Below, one piece after another: positions 1 to 7,607 of a stretch of DNA of 45,209 bases. Position 1 is the stretch's first letter. Each line of letters begins with the position of its first letter. The stretch covers positions 1 to 45,209 of the forward strand of contig MVQY01000165.1 of assembly GCA_002067325.1 (NCBI GenBank), in the 5' to 3' direction. The notes below the pieces were generated by a model. It was given only the letters and a program-made list of their open reading frames with translations. It was not told the origin of the DNA and did no database searches. Origin of the DNA: Methanobacterium sp. PtaU1.Bin097 (GTDB lineage: Archaea > Methanobacteriota > Methanobacteria > Methanobacteriales > Methanobacteriaceae). A program made the position numbers and the translations under genes.

Positions 1-16
1 CCGCCGTAAAAAATAG

Positions 17-39
17 AGTGGATACATCTCCACTTTTTA
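17..39 (+). terminator. Hairpin with T-run, probable terminator
   Basis: AGTGGA (17-22) and TCCACT (29-34) form a 6 bp stem with a 6 nt loop, followed by TTTT and further T-rich sequence. It would end transcription of a plus-strand gene lying left of the window, and it sits beyond the 3' end of the convergent dihydroorotase gene. The short stem makes this moderate evidence only. Confidence 0.45.
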
Positions 40-90
40 TCCTTTTTTATAAAAATTTTTAGTTTTAACATAGAATGACTTTATAATCAT

Positions 91-129
91 TAGGAATAGA
101 TGGAGTTCCTTAGGAATATATGAAGTTTC
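91..129. repeat. Two-copy 20 bp imperfect tandem repeat at the end of pyrC
   Basis: TAGGAATAGATGGAGTTCC (91-109) is followed by TAGGAATATATGAAGTTTCC (111-130) at a period of 20 bp. The second copy holds the stop codon and last codons of the minus-strand dihydroorotase gene; the first lies just outside it. It looks like a local tandem duplication. Confidence 0.6.
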
Positions 130-1408
130 CCTGATTTTTTGATAGATGATCATCTTCCATGACCACATTACCACGAACCATGGTCATAACTGGCATTCCT
201 TTAACCTTGAATCCTTTAAATGGGGAATATTTTGCCTTGGACTTGAATTTATCAGGCTCAATAATCCCTTCCTTCCTCATATCCACCACCACAAAGTCTG
301 CATCCATACCCCTCTTTATGAAACCCTTATTTTTGATGTTAAAGATTATAGCAGGATTCTCGCACAACAGCCTCTTCAGATCAGTAAACGTCAAATTTCT
401 CTGTTTTATCTGGGTTAAAAGGAGTGGTAAAGTAGCATCCAGGTTGGGAATACCGGGAAGTGCGTTCCAGACATTCTGTTCCTTCTCAGGGATAGTGTGT
501 GGGGCGTGATCGGTTCCAATGATATCCACATCATTTAAACTTCCTATTTCCACTTTGTCTTTTTGATCTCTAAGTGGGGGGTTGGTCTTGGCGAAATTAC
601 CACACTTACGGAGGTAACTGGAATTTAAAAGCAGATGATGAGGAGTGATTTCGGATGTAACCTTCAAACCAGATTTTTTAGCTTCATCTATAAGCCCAAG
701 GGATTCTTCGGTACTTACATGGCAGATGTGGATCTTCAAACCATATTTCCCTGCGAGTTTAAGGGCTTTTGAAACTGCAGTGGTTTCTGCAAGTACGGGC
801 CGGGCTCTGGCATATAACTCTGGCTTATCCCTTCCTTTACTTCTCATTTTTAGAGTTGAACTTTCCACAGTCTCTTTATCTTCGCAGTGTAGGGAAATGA
901 GAGGCTCCTGACCCCCGTCATTTTGTAAATTTTTAATCTCCCTGAATATTCCCTCTAAAGTATCATCATCCAGTAGGTCCATGTACAGTTTAAATGATGC
1001 TGGTTTGAGTTTAAACAGATTTTTAATATCTTTAAGCTTACCCACTCCAGCATGAAGACCGTAATCTACCAGACTTTTATGATCGGCTATTTTAAGCTTC
1101 TCTTTAAAGGCCTTGGCAGTGTCGGTGGGTGGTCTGGTGTTGGGCATGTCAATTACAGTGGTAAATCCCCCTGCTGCCGCGGCCATGGTACCGGTGCGGA
1201 AATCCTCCTTATAGGTCAGTCCCGGGTCGCGGAAATGTACATGGGCATCGATTAGACCAGGCAGGATAACAGATTCCCTTAAATTAATACATTCCTCCCT
1301 TTTGGGGGCTATCTTTTTGAGGGCTGCGATTTTACCATCCTCTATGCCCAGGGAAACTATCATGTTTTCCGGGACGATTTTTGCGTCTTTAAGCCACAGG
1401 TCAACCAT
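110..1408 (-). CDS. pyrC: Dihydroorotase
   Basis: Cyclises N-carbamoyl-L-aspartate to dihydroorotate, the third step of pyrimidine synthesis, in the cytoplasm. The metal-binding HVH motif sits near residue 56 in the context DAHVHFRDPG, the usual dihydroorotase signature. SFKLYMD around residue 140 holds the lysine expected to be carboxylated as metal bridge; ISLHCED, HICHVST and TDHAPH supply the later metal and catalytic residues. At 432 residues it has the normal length of the class I (PyrC/AllB-like) amidohydrolases. I start at ATG 1408 because GGAG lies 6 nt upstream; an in-frame GTG at 1420 would place that site inside the gene. Allantoinase is the main alternative within the superfamily but is unlikely in a methanogen. 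Monocistronic as far as the window shows. Confidence 0.93.
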   Translation of the reverse strand: MVDLWLKDAKIVPENMIVSLGIEDGKIAALKKIAPKREECINLRESVILPGLIDAHVHFRDPGLTYKEDFRTGTMAAAAGGFTTVIDMPNTRPPTDTAKAFKEKLKIADHKSLVDYGLHAGVGKLKDIKNLFKLKPASFKLYMDLLDDDTLEGIFREIKNLQNDGGQEPLISLHCEDKETVESSTLKMRSKGRDKPELYARARPVLAETTAVSKALKLAGKYGLKIHICHVSTEESLGLIDEAKKSGLKVTSEITPHHLLLNSSYLRKCGNFAKTNPPLRDQKDKVEIGSLNDVDIIGTDHAPHTIPEKEQNVWNALPGIPNLDATLPLLLTQIKQRNLTFTDLKRLLCENPAIIFNIKNKGFIKRGMDADFVVVDMRKEGIIEPDKFKSKAKYSPFKGFKVKGMPVMTMVRGNVVMEDDHLSKNQGNFIYS

Positions 1409-1464
1409 GTTTAACTCCACGATTTTTTATTAACTCTAACGGATTTAATTTTTTAATAAAACCC

Positions 1465-1983
1465 TTAACTCACATGAAAACTATTGATTATTTCATCAAA
1501 TGCCATATTTTTCTCTGGGAAATCTTCTGGTGGTATTACAGTACAGATTATAGTATAGATGTATCCATTTTTCTCTAACCACACTTGCCTGATCTTCTGT
1601 CTGGTCTGGGTGCTGTTTTTGCCTGTTTGGTAAATATTTTCGTAAGTTCGCACTCCGTCTACCGTAATGGTTTTACTGGAAATCTGTTGGTAACCATATT
1701 CGTCCAATTCAATGGTTTGGTTGGTTAATGAATCATTATAAACGGTTTCCAGGTTTGAATCAGCTGGCATCTGTTTTTTAAATATTTTCACATCAACATT
1801 ACCTGATTCAGATATGCCCACCACCGCCCCGGGAAGATCTGTTATGACCCCAGTCTTCCAGTTTGCTGGATAGTTAAAGGAAATACCGTTTTCATCATAA
1901 TGTTGCGGGGCCAAACAACCAGAAACCATAATAGCAAAAATAGATAAAGTGATAATAAGAAAATTTGAAAGTTTCATGGTCAT
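1465..1983 (-). CDS. PsbP-like secreted lipoprotein
   Basis: A 172-residue protein of unknown role, probably held on the outer face of the cell membrane. The N-terminus has a lysine, then a hydrophobic stretch of about 17 residues ending in VSGC, a lipobox whose cysteine would be lipid-modified. The mature part begins with a phrase typical of the PsbP/PsbP-like fold (GISFNYPANW), and continues with beta-rich segments and a C-terminal RQVWLEKNGYIYTIICT stretch, where PsbP-like lipoproteins of methanogens have a similar pattern. Start is either the first ATG (1983) or ATG 1977; no strong ribosome binding site decides it. It is transcribed away from the next gene, whose start lies about 110 bp off. 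The ligand or partner cannot be told from the sequence. Confidence 0.7.
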   Translation of the reverse strand: MTMKLSNFLIITLSIFAIMVSGCLAPQHYDENGISFNYPANWKTGVITDLPGAVVGISESGNVDVKIFKKQMPADSNLETVYNDSLTNQTIELDEYGYQQISSKTITVDGVRTYENIYQTGKNSTQTRQKIRQVWLEKNGYIYTIICTVIPPEDFPEKNMAFDEIINSFHVS

Positions 1984-2092
1984 AAATTTGCTTCGGTGTT
2001 TTCATAAATCTTTCGAAAAAGCAAGTATATTGGAAAGTTGTCATCTATTCCAACTGATCATCTTCCAACTCATTATTCTAAATCCCCAGGTG

Positions 2093-3214
2093 ATGCCACT
2101 GCCAAAAGAAGATTTCATTAAAAACTTCCTCAAGAAGGATAGGAAGCTTATACTGGACGATGTTCACCATAAACCTGGTAAGGGCTATGTTGAATCAGAT
2201 GCCAAGATAATCGCTGATTTTACAGAGTACAATCCACTCCACAACGGCCACCTGCACTGTATGATGGAAGCAAAGAGGATGGTACCCGAGGGAATATTCA
2301 CCGCCATTGTACCAGGGCCTCTGGAGCGTAGTGGGAGGGGTTTGCCCTATATAATCACCAGATACGCCCGTGCCCAGGCCGCGGTAGAGTTAGGTGCTGA
2401 TGTGGTGGTGGAAGGACCCCCCATGGGTATAATGGGTTCCGGACAGTATTCACTATGTCTTTCGAAGATGTTCCAAGCCCTGGATGCAGACCACATACCA
2501 AGGGGATATAAACCCTTCCCTGGATTTGAAGACATCCTGGAGAGGATTAAAGAAGGACGGGCCGTGGTCCCCAAACCCTACCGCATCGTGGATCTGGAAA
2601 GTAAGGAGGTACTCCTGAAGGGGAAGCTTGACGAGGACAATTACGTCATAGTCTCATTTTCAAAATCATTGAATAAGATTGGATTCGATTTTAAGGATAA
2701 GTTCATCTTCATAAAGCGTATAAAGGGAGTAAGCGGTACTAAGATCAGGGAAGCCATCCAGTCATCCCATCTTGAATCGGTAAAGGAGATGTTACCCGGG
2801 GAGACCATTGAAATTTTAAAGGAGGAGATGGCTCATGATAGGGCGCCGCTAGACCAGACCAGGGATGTTCCAGGCATACTGGAGAGGGTGAATGAGAGCC
2901 CTCCCTGGGATATAAAATCCCTGGCCCTTATAGATGAGCGGACAACAGAGTCATTCATGGAAAACAGGCCATTTAATAGTTTAGAGGATATTTCAAGTTC
3001 CATCTCCCGGGGGTTCAGCCGGCACCATAAAAACCGGGTGCTGTCTTCTCTGGAGGCAGGCATTTTTAAGGAAGTAGTACATAAATATATTGAAAACTAC
3101 CCCCAAACAATCAGGATATTAAACTATAAAAACAAGGATATTCTAAAAGAATTTAAAAAGAGAATACCACACAGGAGGTTAGAGATATGTCAGTGGAAGA
3201 AGGAGATTTTTTAA
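2093..3214 (+). CDS. Nucleotidyltransferase related to tRNA(Met) cytidine acetate ligase (TmcAL)
   Basis: About 373 residues from ATG 2093. TEYNPLHNGH near residues 44-53 is a HIGH-type nucleotide-binding motif of the cytidylyltransferase superfamily. EYNPLHNGHLH, then GPLERSGRGLP, RYARAQAAVELGADVVVEGP and an SGQYSLC segment follow the order of conserved blocks in bacterial TmcAL, which uses ATP and acetate to make N4-acetylcytidine at the wobble base of elongator tRNA-Met. The C-terminal 100 residues are helical and lysine-rich. The frame is open back to 1949 but would then overlap the lipoprotein promoter and start with low-quality sequence, so the later ATG is preferred; the AGGTG abutting it is not an ideal site. 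Its end overlaps the FKBP gene by 28 nt, suggesting coupled translation. Function in archaea is inferred only. Confidence 0.62.
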   Translation: MPLPKEDFIKNFLKKDRKLILDDVHHKPGKGYVESDAKIIADFTEYNPLHNGHLHCMMEAKRMVPEGIFTAIVPGPLERSGRGLPYIITRYARAQAAVELGADVVVEGPPMGIMGSGQYSLCLSKMFQALDADHIPRGYKPFPGFEDILERIKEGRAVVPKPYRIVDLESKEVLLKGKLDEDNYVIVSFSKSLNKIGFDFKDKFIFIKRIKGVSGTKIREAIQSSHLESVKEMLPGETIEILKEEMAHDRAPLDQTRDVPGILERVNESPPWDIKSLALIDERTTESFMENRPFNSLEDISSSISRGFSRHHKNRVLSSLEAGIFKEVVHKYIENYPQTIRILNYKNKDILKEFKKRIPHRRLEICQWKKEIF

Positions 3215-4068
3215 GATTAGAATATACAGGAAAGGTTCAGGAGACTGGAGAAGTTTTCGACACAACCGATGAAAAAGTGGCAGAAGAAGAAGGAATTAAA
3301 TCAGAAAATAAAATTTACGGCGCCATCCCCATAATAGTGGGTGCTGGCCATGTACTTAAAGGTATAGAAGAAGCTCTCATTGGTATGAAAGAGGGAGACG
3401 AAAAAACGGTGGAAATACCACCAGAGGAGGGCTTTGGACAGAGAGACCCCAATCTAATACAACTCATACCCATGTCAGAATTCCGTAAACAGGGAATAAA
3501 ACCACAAGTAGGCATGGGAATCACCCTGGAAAACACCACCGGCGTAATCAGGAGTGTAAGCGGTGGAAGAGTGAGGGTAGACTTCAACCATGAACTGGCC
3601 GGTAAAAATCTACAGTACAACGTGAAGGTAGAGAAGATAATTGCAGACGATGAAGAGAAGATAAGGAGCATGATATCCCTGCACTACCCCAACCCCAACA
3701 TCGAACCAGAAAGCCACCAGGTCACCATAGAAGATGGTAAGGTTACCATACAGATGGATGAAATGACCAAGTTCGATAAGAAACCCTACGTTGATATAAC
3801 CTTCGCCCGTTTCCGAATAGCCCGGGATATCTGGGAGAACATGGAGAACGTGGACAAGGTAGAATTCGTAGACCTCTTCGAGAAAAAGGTGAACGAGGAA
3901 GCAGAAGTTGAAACCGAAGCCCCTGAAGTAAGTGAAGAAACCATACCAGAAGTTTCCGAGGAAACTGAAAAATCTACAGAAGAAACTGAGGCTTCTACAG
4001 AAGAAAGTGAAAAATCAGAACCAGTAGCTGAAGAGGTCTTAGAAGAACGGATTAAAGATAAAAAATAG
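3187..4068 (+). CDS. FKBP-type peptidyl-prolyl cis-trans isomerase, long form
   Basis: Catalyses proline isomerisation and probably acts as a folding helper in the cytoplasm (no signal peptide). Residues 1-150 form the FKBP/SlyD-like unit: GDFLRLEYTGKVQETGEVFDTT at the start, VGAGHVLKGIEEALIGMKEGDE, IPPEEGFGQRD, and VRVDFNHELAGKNL, with an insert-in-flap region between 85 and 130 that in SlyD-type proteins binds unfolded chains. A second domain of about 80 residues follows, as in the long FKBPs of Methanobacteriales. The last 50 residues are a low-complexity acidic tail of Glu, Ser, Thr and Val in repeating ETEA/STEE units. AGGAGG 7 nt before the ATG is an excellent ribosome binding site inside the end of the upstream gene, with which it overlaps by 28 nt. 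Confidence 0.9.
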   Translation: MSVEEGDFLRLEYTGKVQETGEVFDTTDEKVAEEEGIKSENKIYGAIPIIVGAGHVLKGIEEALIGMKEGDEKTVEIPPEEGFGQRDPNLIQLIPMSEFRKQGIKPQVGMGITLENTTGVIRSVSGGRVRVDFNHELAGKNLQYNVKVEKIIADDEEKIRSMISLHYPNPNIEPESHQVTIEDGKVTIQMDEMTKFDKKPYVDITFARFRIARDIWENMENVDKVEFVDLFEKKVNEEAEVETEAPEVSEETIPEVSEETEKSTEETEASTEESEKSEPVAEEVLEERIKDKK

Positions 4069-4113
4069 ATCTAAAGTTGATTGTAGAACTCAAAATAGTT
4101 AAAAAATAGTTGA

Positions 4114-4144
4114 TTGTAGAATAATTCATTTTTCCATTCTACAA
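4114..4144. terminator. Bidirectional hairpin terminator between FKBP and serS
   Basis: TTGTAGAAT (4114-4122) and ATTCTACAA (4136-4144) form a perfect 9 bp stem with a 13 nt loop. A T-rich tract follows on the plus strand and another on the minus strand, and the two flanking genes converge here. The left arm is also part of a direct repeat, AGTTGATTGTAGAA, seen at 4075 and 4108. Confidence 0.55.
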
Positions 4145-4176
4145 AAACTTTTTATTTTCTTATTTTATTACAAAAT

Positions 4177-5808
4177 TCAGGGCCAGGTCAGAACCTTAGG
4201 CATGTGAACCTTTCTCATTTTACTGGTAACTTCATCGGGCCAGTTTTCGTCGTCAAAGCCTTTCTGGGCCAGGAATCCGAATATCCACCGGGAAATGCCG
4301 ATACCAGTACAACCGGTCCATATACGGTGTCCATGTGCTTCTTTTATGGAGAATCCTTCTATGAAGTGGGTTCCGTGGATGTTGGCGGATACCACAGCCA
4401 CACCTTTATCCTGGGTGGGTGCTACCAGTCTCATCTCATACTTAGGCACGTCAGGGAATTCAATCCCCCTCTCCTCAGTTTTCCTTCCTTCAAGGTAGAA
4501 TGGGTCGTCTCCTACTTCGGTGTACCATTCCAGTTCCATCTCAGTGGCCAGATCCTCTGAGATGTGAAGTGTACTGTCCCGGAGTTCTTCCACCTGTTCC
4601 GGTGTTCCCATCCATACCATCTCTGCCCTCTGGAATTCATGCACCCGATCCAGTCCCTTGGCTCCTCCTGCTTCCCAGCGGTAGGTCCAACCACTACGGT
4701 CGAAGAATTTCACGGGTAATTCTTCTTCGTCTATCACTTCGTGGGAGAAGAACTCGTAGAACGGCTCGCACTGGGCCGGTGCCAGGACGTAGGATGGATC
4801 CTTAAGCCCTTCCTTAAGACGGTGAATGGGGACTTCCTTATTTATGGCCAGTTCCTGCCTGAATTTATCAAAGACTTCCGGGTCTCTACGGGGAGCAGAA
4901 CAGTAATACATTCCCTCTGGGAGGCCTTCCAGGTAGCGCATCTTGTTCATCACTGGTATGGGTATCAGTTTGGGCCACATGCACTCAGCGAAGTCCAGCT
5001 TGTAGATGAGCTTTTCCAGGAATATCTCCTCCATGGCCCGCTGGAGAGAGATGAGTTTAGGTCCGTAGAACCACTGGCCTTTACCCGGGAACTTTTTAAC
5101 CCAGCCACGTTTTGCTGCTTCTTCTGTAGCATCTCCCTTGAAGTAGAACTCCTGTTGGGGACTGGTGGATACTATGGTGCCGGGTTCGATCTTGGTAACC
5201 AGTTTGGTCAGTTCATCGGATGGTTTGGTAACTTCCACAGTGGATTCGGTTCCGGCTGGTCCGGTTTTCACTGATTCTTTTATGAACTTCAAAACCCGAT
5301 CTACCACGTGCTTCTTCAGTTGTGATTCGTTTAATTCTTCAAATTCCACCCTTAATTTATTTTCAGTTAACTCTGAGCTGGATACGTAGGGCATATCCAG
5401 GATCTTATCGATGACAGTGGCTCCCAGGTCAATTTCTCCCTTCCTGATTGTTCCGGTATCTTCATCTGCCTCGGGTTCACCTGGTAATGATATATCAATT
5501 TTATAAGTATTCACGTGGATTTTACGGACTCCCAGATGGTATTTCTTACCTAACAATTGGCCCAGTGGTTTCTTCATCCGTAATAATGCGTCGTGTGCTC
5601 TTCCACGTCTTCCAGATACTATTTCCACCTTTAAGGAGTTTCCTTCGAGATTCCAGTCCACTATTTTTGAAGCATCATCTAAAGAGTCCTGAGGGACTCC
5701 CTTTAAGAACAGATCGGTATTGGCCTGTTCTATGAATTCTGCAATGTATTTTCGAGCCTCTGCAGCATCTTTGCTGAATGTTATTTCTCCCTGAAGAGTG
5801 AATTTCAT
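4177..5808 (-). CDS. serS: Type-2 (methanogenic) seryl-tRNA synthetase
   Basis: Charges tRNA-Ser with serine. This is the rare zinc-dependent SerRS of methanogens and not the common bacterial form: the N-terminal 170 residues carry the distinct alpha/beta tRNA-binding domain and the rest is a class II core. Visible landmarks are AECMWPKLIPIP, the QCEPFYEFFSHE segment, the motif 2 region with RSGWTYRWEAGGAKGLDRVHEFQRAE, and the motif 3 region HRIWTGCTGIGISRWIFGFL. The cysteines in the first and last of these and a core glutamate match the expected zinc ligands. Length 543 residues from ATG 5808, chosen because AGGTG lies 5 nt upstream; GTG 5817 is in frame but would include that site. It is downstream of the Pcc1-like and CooC-like genes on the same strand, with a 64 bp gap. 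Confidence 0.93.
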   Translation of the reverse strand: MKFTLQGEITFSKDAAEARKYIAEFIEQANTDLFLKGVPQDSLDDASKIVDWNLEGNSLKVEIVSGRRGRAHDALLRMKKPLGQLLGKKYHLGVRKIHVNTYKIDISLPGEPEADEDTGTIRKGEIDLGATVIDKILDMPYVSSSELTENKLRVEFEELNESQLKKHVVDRVLKFIKESVKTGPAGTESTVEVTKPSDELTKLVTKIEPGTIVSTSPQQEFYFKGDATEEAAKRGWVKKFPGKGQWFYGPKLISLQRAMEEIFLEKLIYKLDFAECMWPKLIPIPVMNKMRYLEGLPEGMYYCSAPRRDPEVFDKFRQELAINKEVPIHRLKEGLKDPSYVLAPAQCEPFYEFFSHEVIDEEELPVKFFDRSGWTYRWEAGGAKGLDRVHEFQRAEMVWMGTPEQVEELRDSTLHISEDLATEMELEWYTEVGDDPFYLEGRKTEERGIEFPDVPKYEMRLVAPTQDKGVAVVSANIHGTHFIEGFSIKEAHGHRIWTGCTGIGISRWIFGFLAQKGFDDENWPDEVTSKMRKVHMPKVLTWP

Positions 5809-5872
5809 TTCTTGCACCTGATTTTTATATAAATAAGTCAGTTTATTAATTTAATTGCAATACTATTAATAA

Positions 5873-6100
5873 TTATTTTTCCAGTTCTAACACTTTTTCT
5901 ACCATGATTTCACAAAATAACAGGTCATCAACGGTGGCCAGGAATGAATTCAGGGAATCCGAATTTAGATCATAGACCAACTTGTTTTCCTCAGCGTTAG
6001 AATTTATCCGCCCGATATTATCTGGGTTAAGAGATTTTAAGGCAACTTTGGCCTGTTTCTCTGTTTTGTAGTGGAAGGTTATCCGGGCTTTAATCTGCAT
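5873..6100 (-). CDS. Pcc1-like subunit of the KEOPS tRNA-modification complex
   Basis: A 75-residue protein with the short alpha/beta pattern of archaeal Pcc1: an N-terminal strand (KARITFHY), a helix beginning with KQAKVALKSLNPDN, a strand NKLVYDLNS, and a final helix with SLNSFLATVDDLLFCEIMVEKVL. Pcc1 is the dimerising subunit of KEOPS, which makes t6A37 in tRNAs decoding ANN codons. The length matches the family. It starts 3 nt after the CooC-like gene ends, so the two are probably co-transcribed; SerRS follows. The family is short and divergent, so the call rests on pattern and on the translation-related neighbour. Confidence 0.72.
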   Translation of the reverse strand: MQIKARITFHYKTEKQAKVALKSLNPDNIGRINSNAEENKLVYDLNSDSLNSFLATVDDLLFCEIMVEKVLELEK

Positions 6101-6103
6101 GGT

Positions 6104-6892
6104 TTAATCTCGTGGGTGGTAGTTTAAAAGATTTTCTGCAATTTCTTGCATGGATTTTAGAGCCGCTGATTCCGGGTAGTCCAGCAGGATTTTCCCTTCC
6201 ATATCCGCCAGGACCACTTTATCGTCCCGGGGGATAGAGCCTAAAACTTCCAGGCTTAACTCTTTGAGTTTACTGGTTACAAATTCCTCTTCACTTTCAC
6301 TGGAAACCTTGTTTATTACCACCACTATATTTTTAACCCCTATATCCGCGGCTAGTCTCTTTATACGCTCTGCAGTTTCCAGTGATTTTAGTCCGGGCTC
6401 CACCACGATGACCATCACATCCACCGCTTCAGCAGTACGCCTTCCCAGATGTTCTATCCCGGCTTCCATATCAAGGATCACGATTTCATCCTTTTTAAGG
6501 ATTAAATTCCGCATAAGGGCTTTAAGGAGCACTGAAGCGGGACATATACATCCTTCCCCTCCCTTGTCCACGGTCCCCATGACCAGGAGTTTCAAACTGT
6601 CATCATCTTTAACTTTAACTGACATGGTCTCAGGGAGGTCGGAGATATTCGGGTTGATCTTGAAAACTTCTCCAAAAGACGAACCCGGTTCGGCACCTGT
6701 CCTCTCCTTTATTAAGTCCCTCATCTTGGATATGGGAGTGATTTTGGTGTGGATGCCCATGCTGCTTGCCAGGTTCATATCTGGATCTGCATCGATAGCG
6801 AATACTTTATAAGTCCGGGACAATATAAATGCAAGAGTACCTGAAAGGGTTGTTTTTCCAACCCCTCCTTTTCCAGTTATTGCGATTTTCAT
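6104..6892 (-). CDS. CooC-like nickel-insertion ATPase (MinD/NifH superfamily)
   Basis: A 262-residue deviant Walker A P-loop ATPase. GKGGVGKTT at residues 7-15 is the signature-lysine Walker A motif, IDADPDMN near 33-40 the switch region, and GEGCICPAS at 113-120 gives the CxC pair (C115, C117) that binds metal at the dimer interface in CooC. VILDMEAGIEHLGR near 140 matches the family's second switch. CooC proteins deliver nickel to carbon monoxide dehydrogenase; in a hydrogenotrophic methanogen the likely client is the CODH/acetyl-CoA synthase complex, which is not in this window. The gene is first in a minus-strand set with the Pcc1-like and SerRS genes and diverges from the L10e gene across a 171 bp AT-rich region containing TATA-like sequences. 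Confidence 0.8.
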   Translation of the reverse strand: MKIAITGKGGVGKTTLSGTLAFILSRTYKVFAIDADPDMNLASSMGIHTKITPISKMRDLIKERTGAEPGSSFGEVFKINPNISDLPETMSVKVKDDDSLKLLVMGTVDKGGEGCICPASVLLKALMRNLILKKDEIVILDMEAGIEHLGRRTAEAVDVMVIVVEPGLKSLETAERIKRLAADIGVKNIVVVINKVSSESEEEFVTSKLKELSLEVLGSIPRDDKVVLADMEGKILLDYPESAALKSMQEIAENLLNYHPRD

Positions 6893-7063
6893 TTTCGTAC
6901 ACTATCCATGATGTTATTTTTTCATGGTCTAAAAAAATTGGAAAATAGTATATTTATAATAAAGATATTAAAGTAAATATAGACCAATAAGTTAGATTAC
7001 TATCAACTATACTATATTATCTAGTCGATCTTATTTAATCAATTTCATAAAGGAGGACTATTA

Positions 7064-7546
7064 ATGGTTAGAGCATACACAAGAAAAGATTATATCAGGA
7101 AAATTCCGGGTTCCAGGATTGTTCAATATGATATGGGTAATCTCTCAGCGGAGTTTCCTTTAACAGTTAGTCTGGAAGTTAAAGAGCCGGCACAACTCTC
7201 GCACAATGCACTAGAAGCGGCTAGAATCGCTTCAAACAGATACATGCAGAGGAAATCCGGAAGAATGGGATACCACCTGAAGATCAGGGTATACCCCCAC
7301 CACATAGTGAGGGAAAACCCCATGGCCACCGGTGCCGGTGCAGACCGTGTACAGGACGGAATGCGGAAGGCCTTCGGTAAACCAGTAAGTTCAGTAGCAT
7401 TAGTCAAGGCAAACCAGAAGATCTTAACCATAAAAACTAATAAAAGGAACTTTAAGGATGCTAAAGAAGCTTTAAGAAGAGCGGCTATGAAATTCCCTGT
7501 TCCCTGCAGGATCGTAGTGGACAAAGGCGCTGAACTGGTTAAATAA
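7064..7546 (+). CDS. rpl10e: 50S ribosomal protein L10e (uL16)
   Basis: A 160-residue archaeal counterpart of bacterial L16. It starts with the family phrase MVRAYTRKDYIRKIPGSRI, and carries RIASNRYMQRKSGRMGYHLKIRVYPHH and the flexible loop MATGAGADRVQDGMRKAFGKP that reaches the peptidyl transferase and tRNA elbow region. A strong AAAGGAGG lies 9 nt before the ATG, as expected of a highly expressed gene, and a TATA-like ACTATACTATATT around 7005-7018 is a fitting promoter. It stands alone; the next gene begins 61 bp further on after an A/T-rich spacer. Confidence 0.95.
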   Translation: MVRAYTRKDYIRKIPGSRIVQYDMGNLSAEFPLTVSLEVKEPAQLSHNALEAARIASNRYMQRKSGRMGYHLKIRVYPHHIVRENPMATGAGADRVQDGMRKAFGKPVSSVALVKANQKILTIKTNKRNFKDAKEALRRAAMKFPVPCRIVVDKGAELVK

Positions 7547-7607
7547 ACTTCATTTTTTTCCTGAATAAAGTAAAATATCTTAAAAAAAATAAAAGAGTTG
7601 TTTTAGC

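Noticed and set aside
1949..2092. N-terminal extension of the TmcAL-like frame
   Set aside because: It would overlap the start of the divergent lipoprotein gene and lacks a ribosome site and conserved sequence; treated as upstream non-coding.
4741..5274. Long plus-strand frame inside serS
   Set aside because: Antisense to the SerRS class II core; no ribosome site or domain.
6264..6812. 182-residue plus-strand frame inside the CooC-like gene
   Set aside because: Antisense shadow of a P-loop ATPase with intact motifs; low-complexity Ser-rich product.
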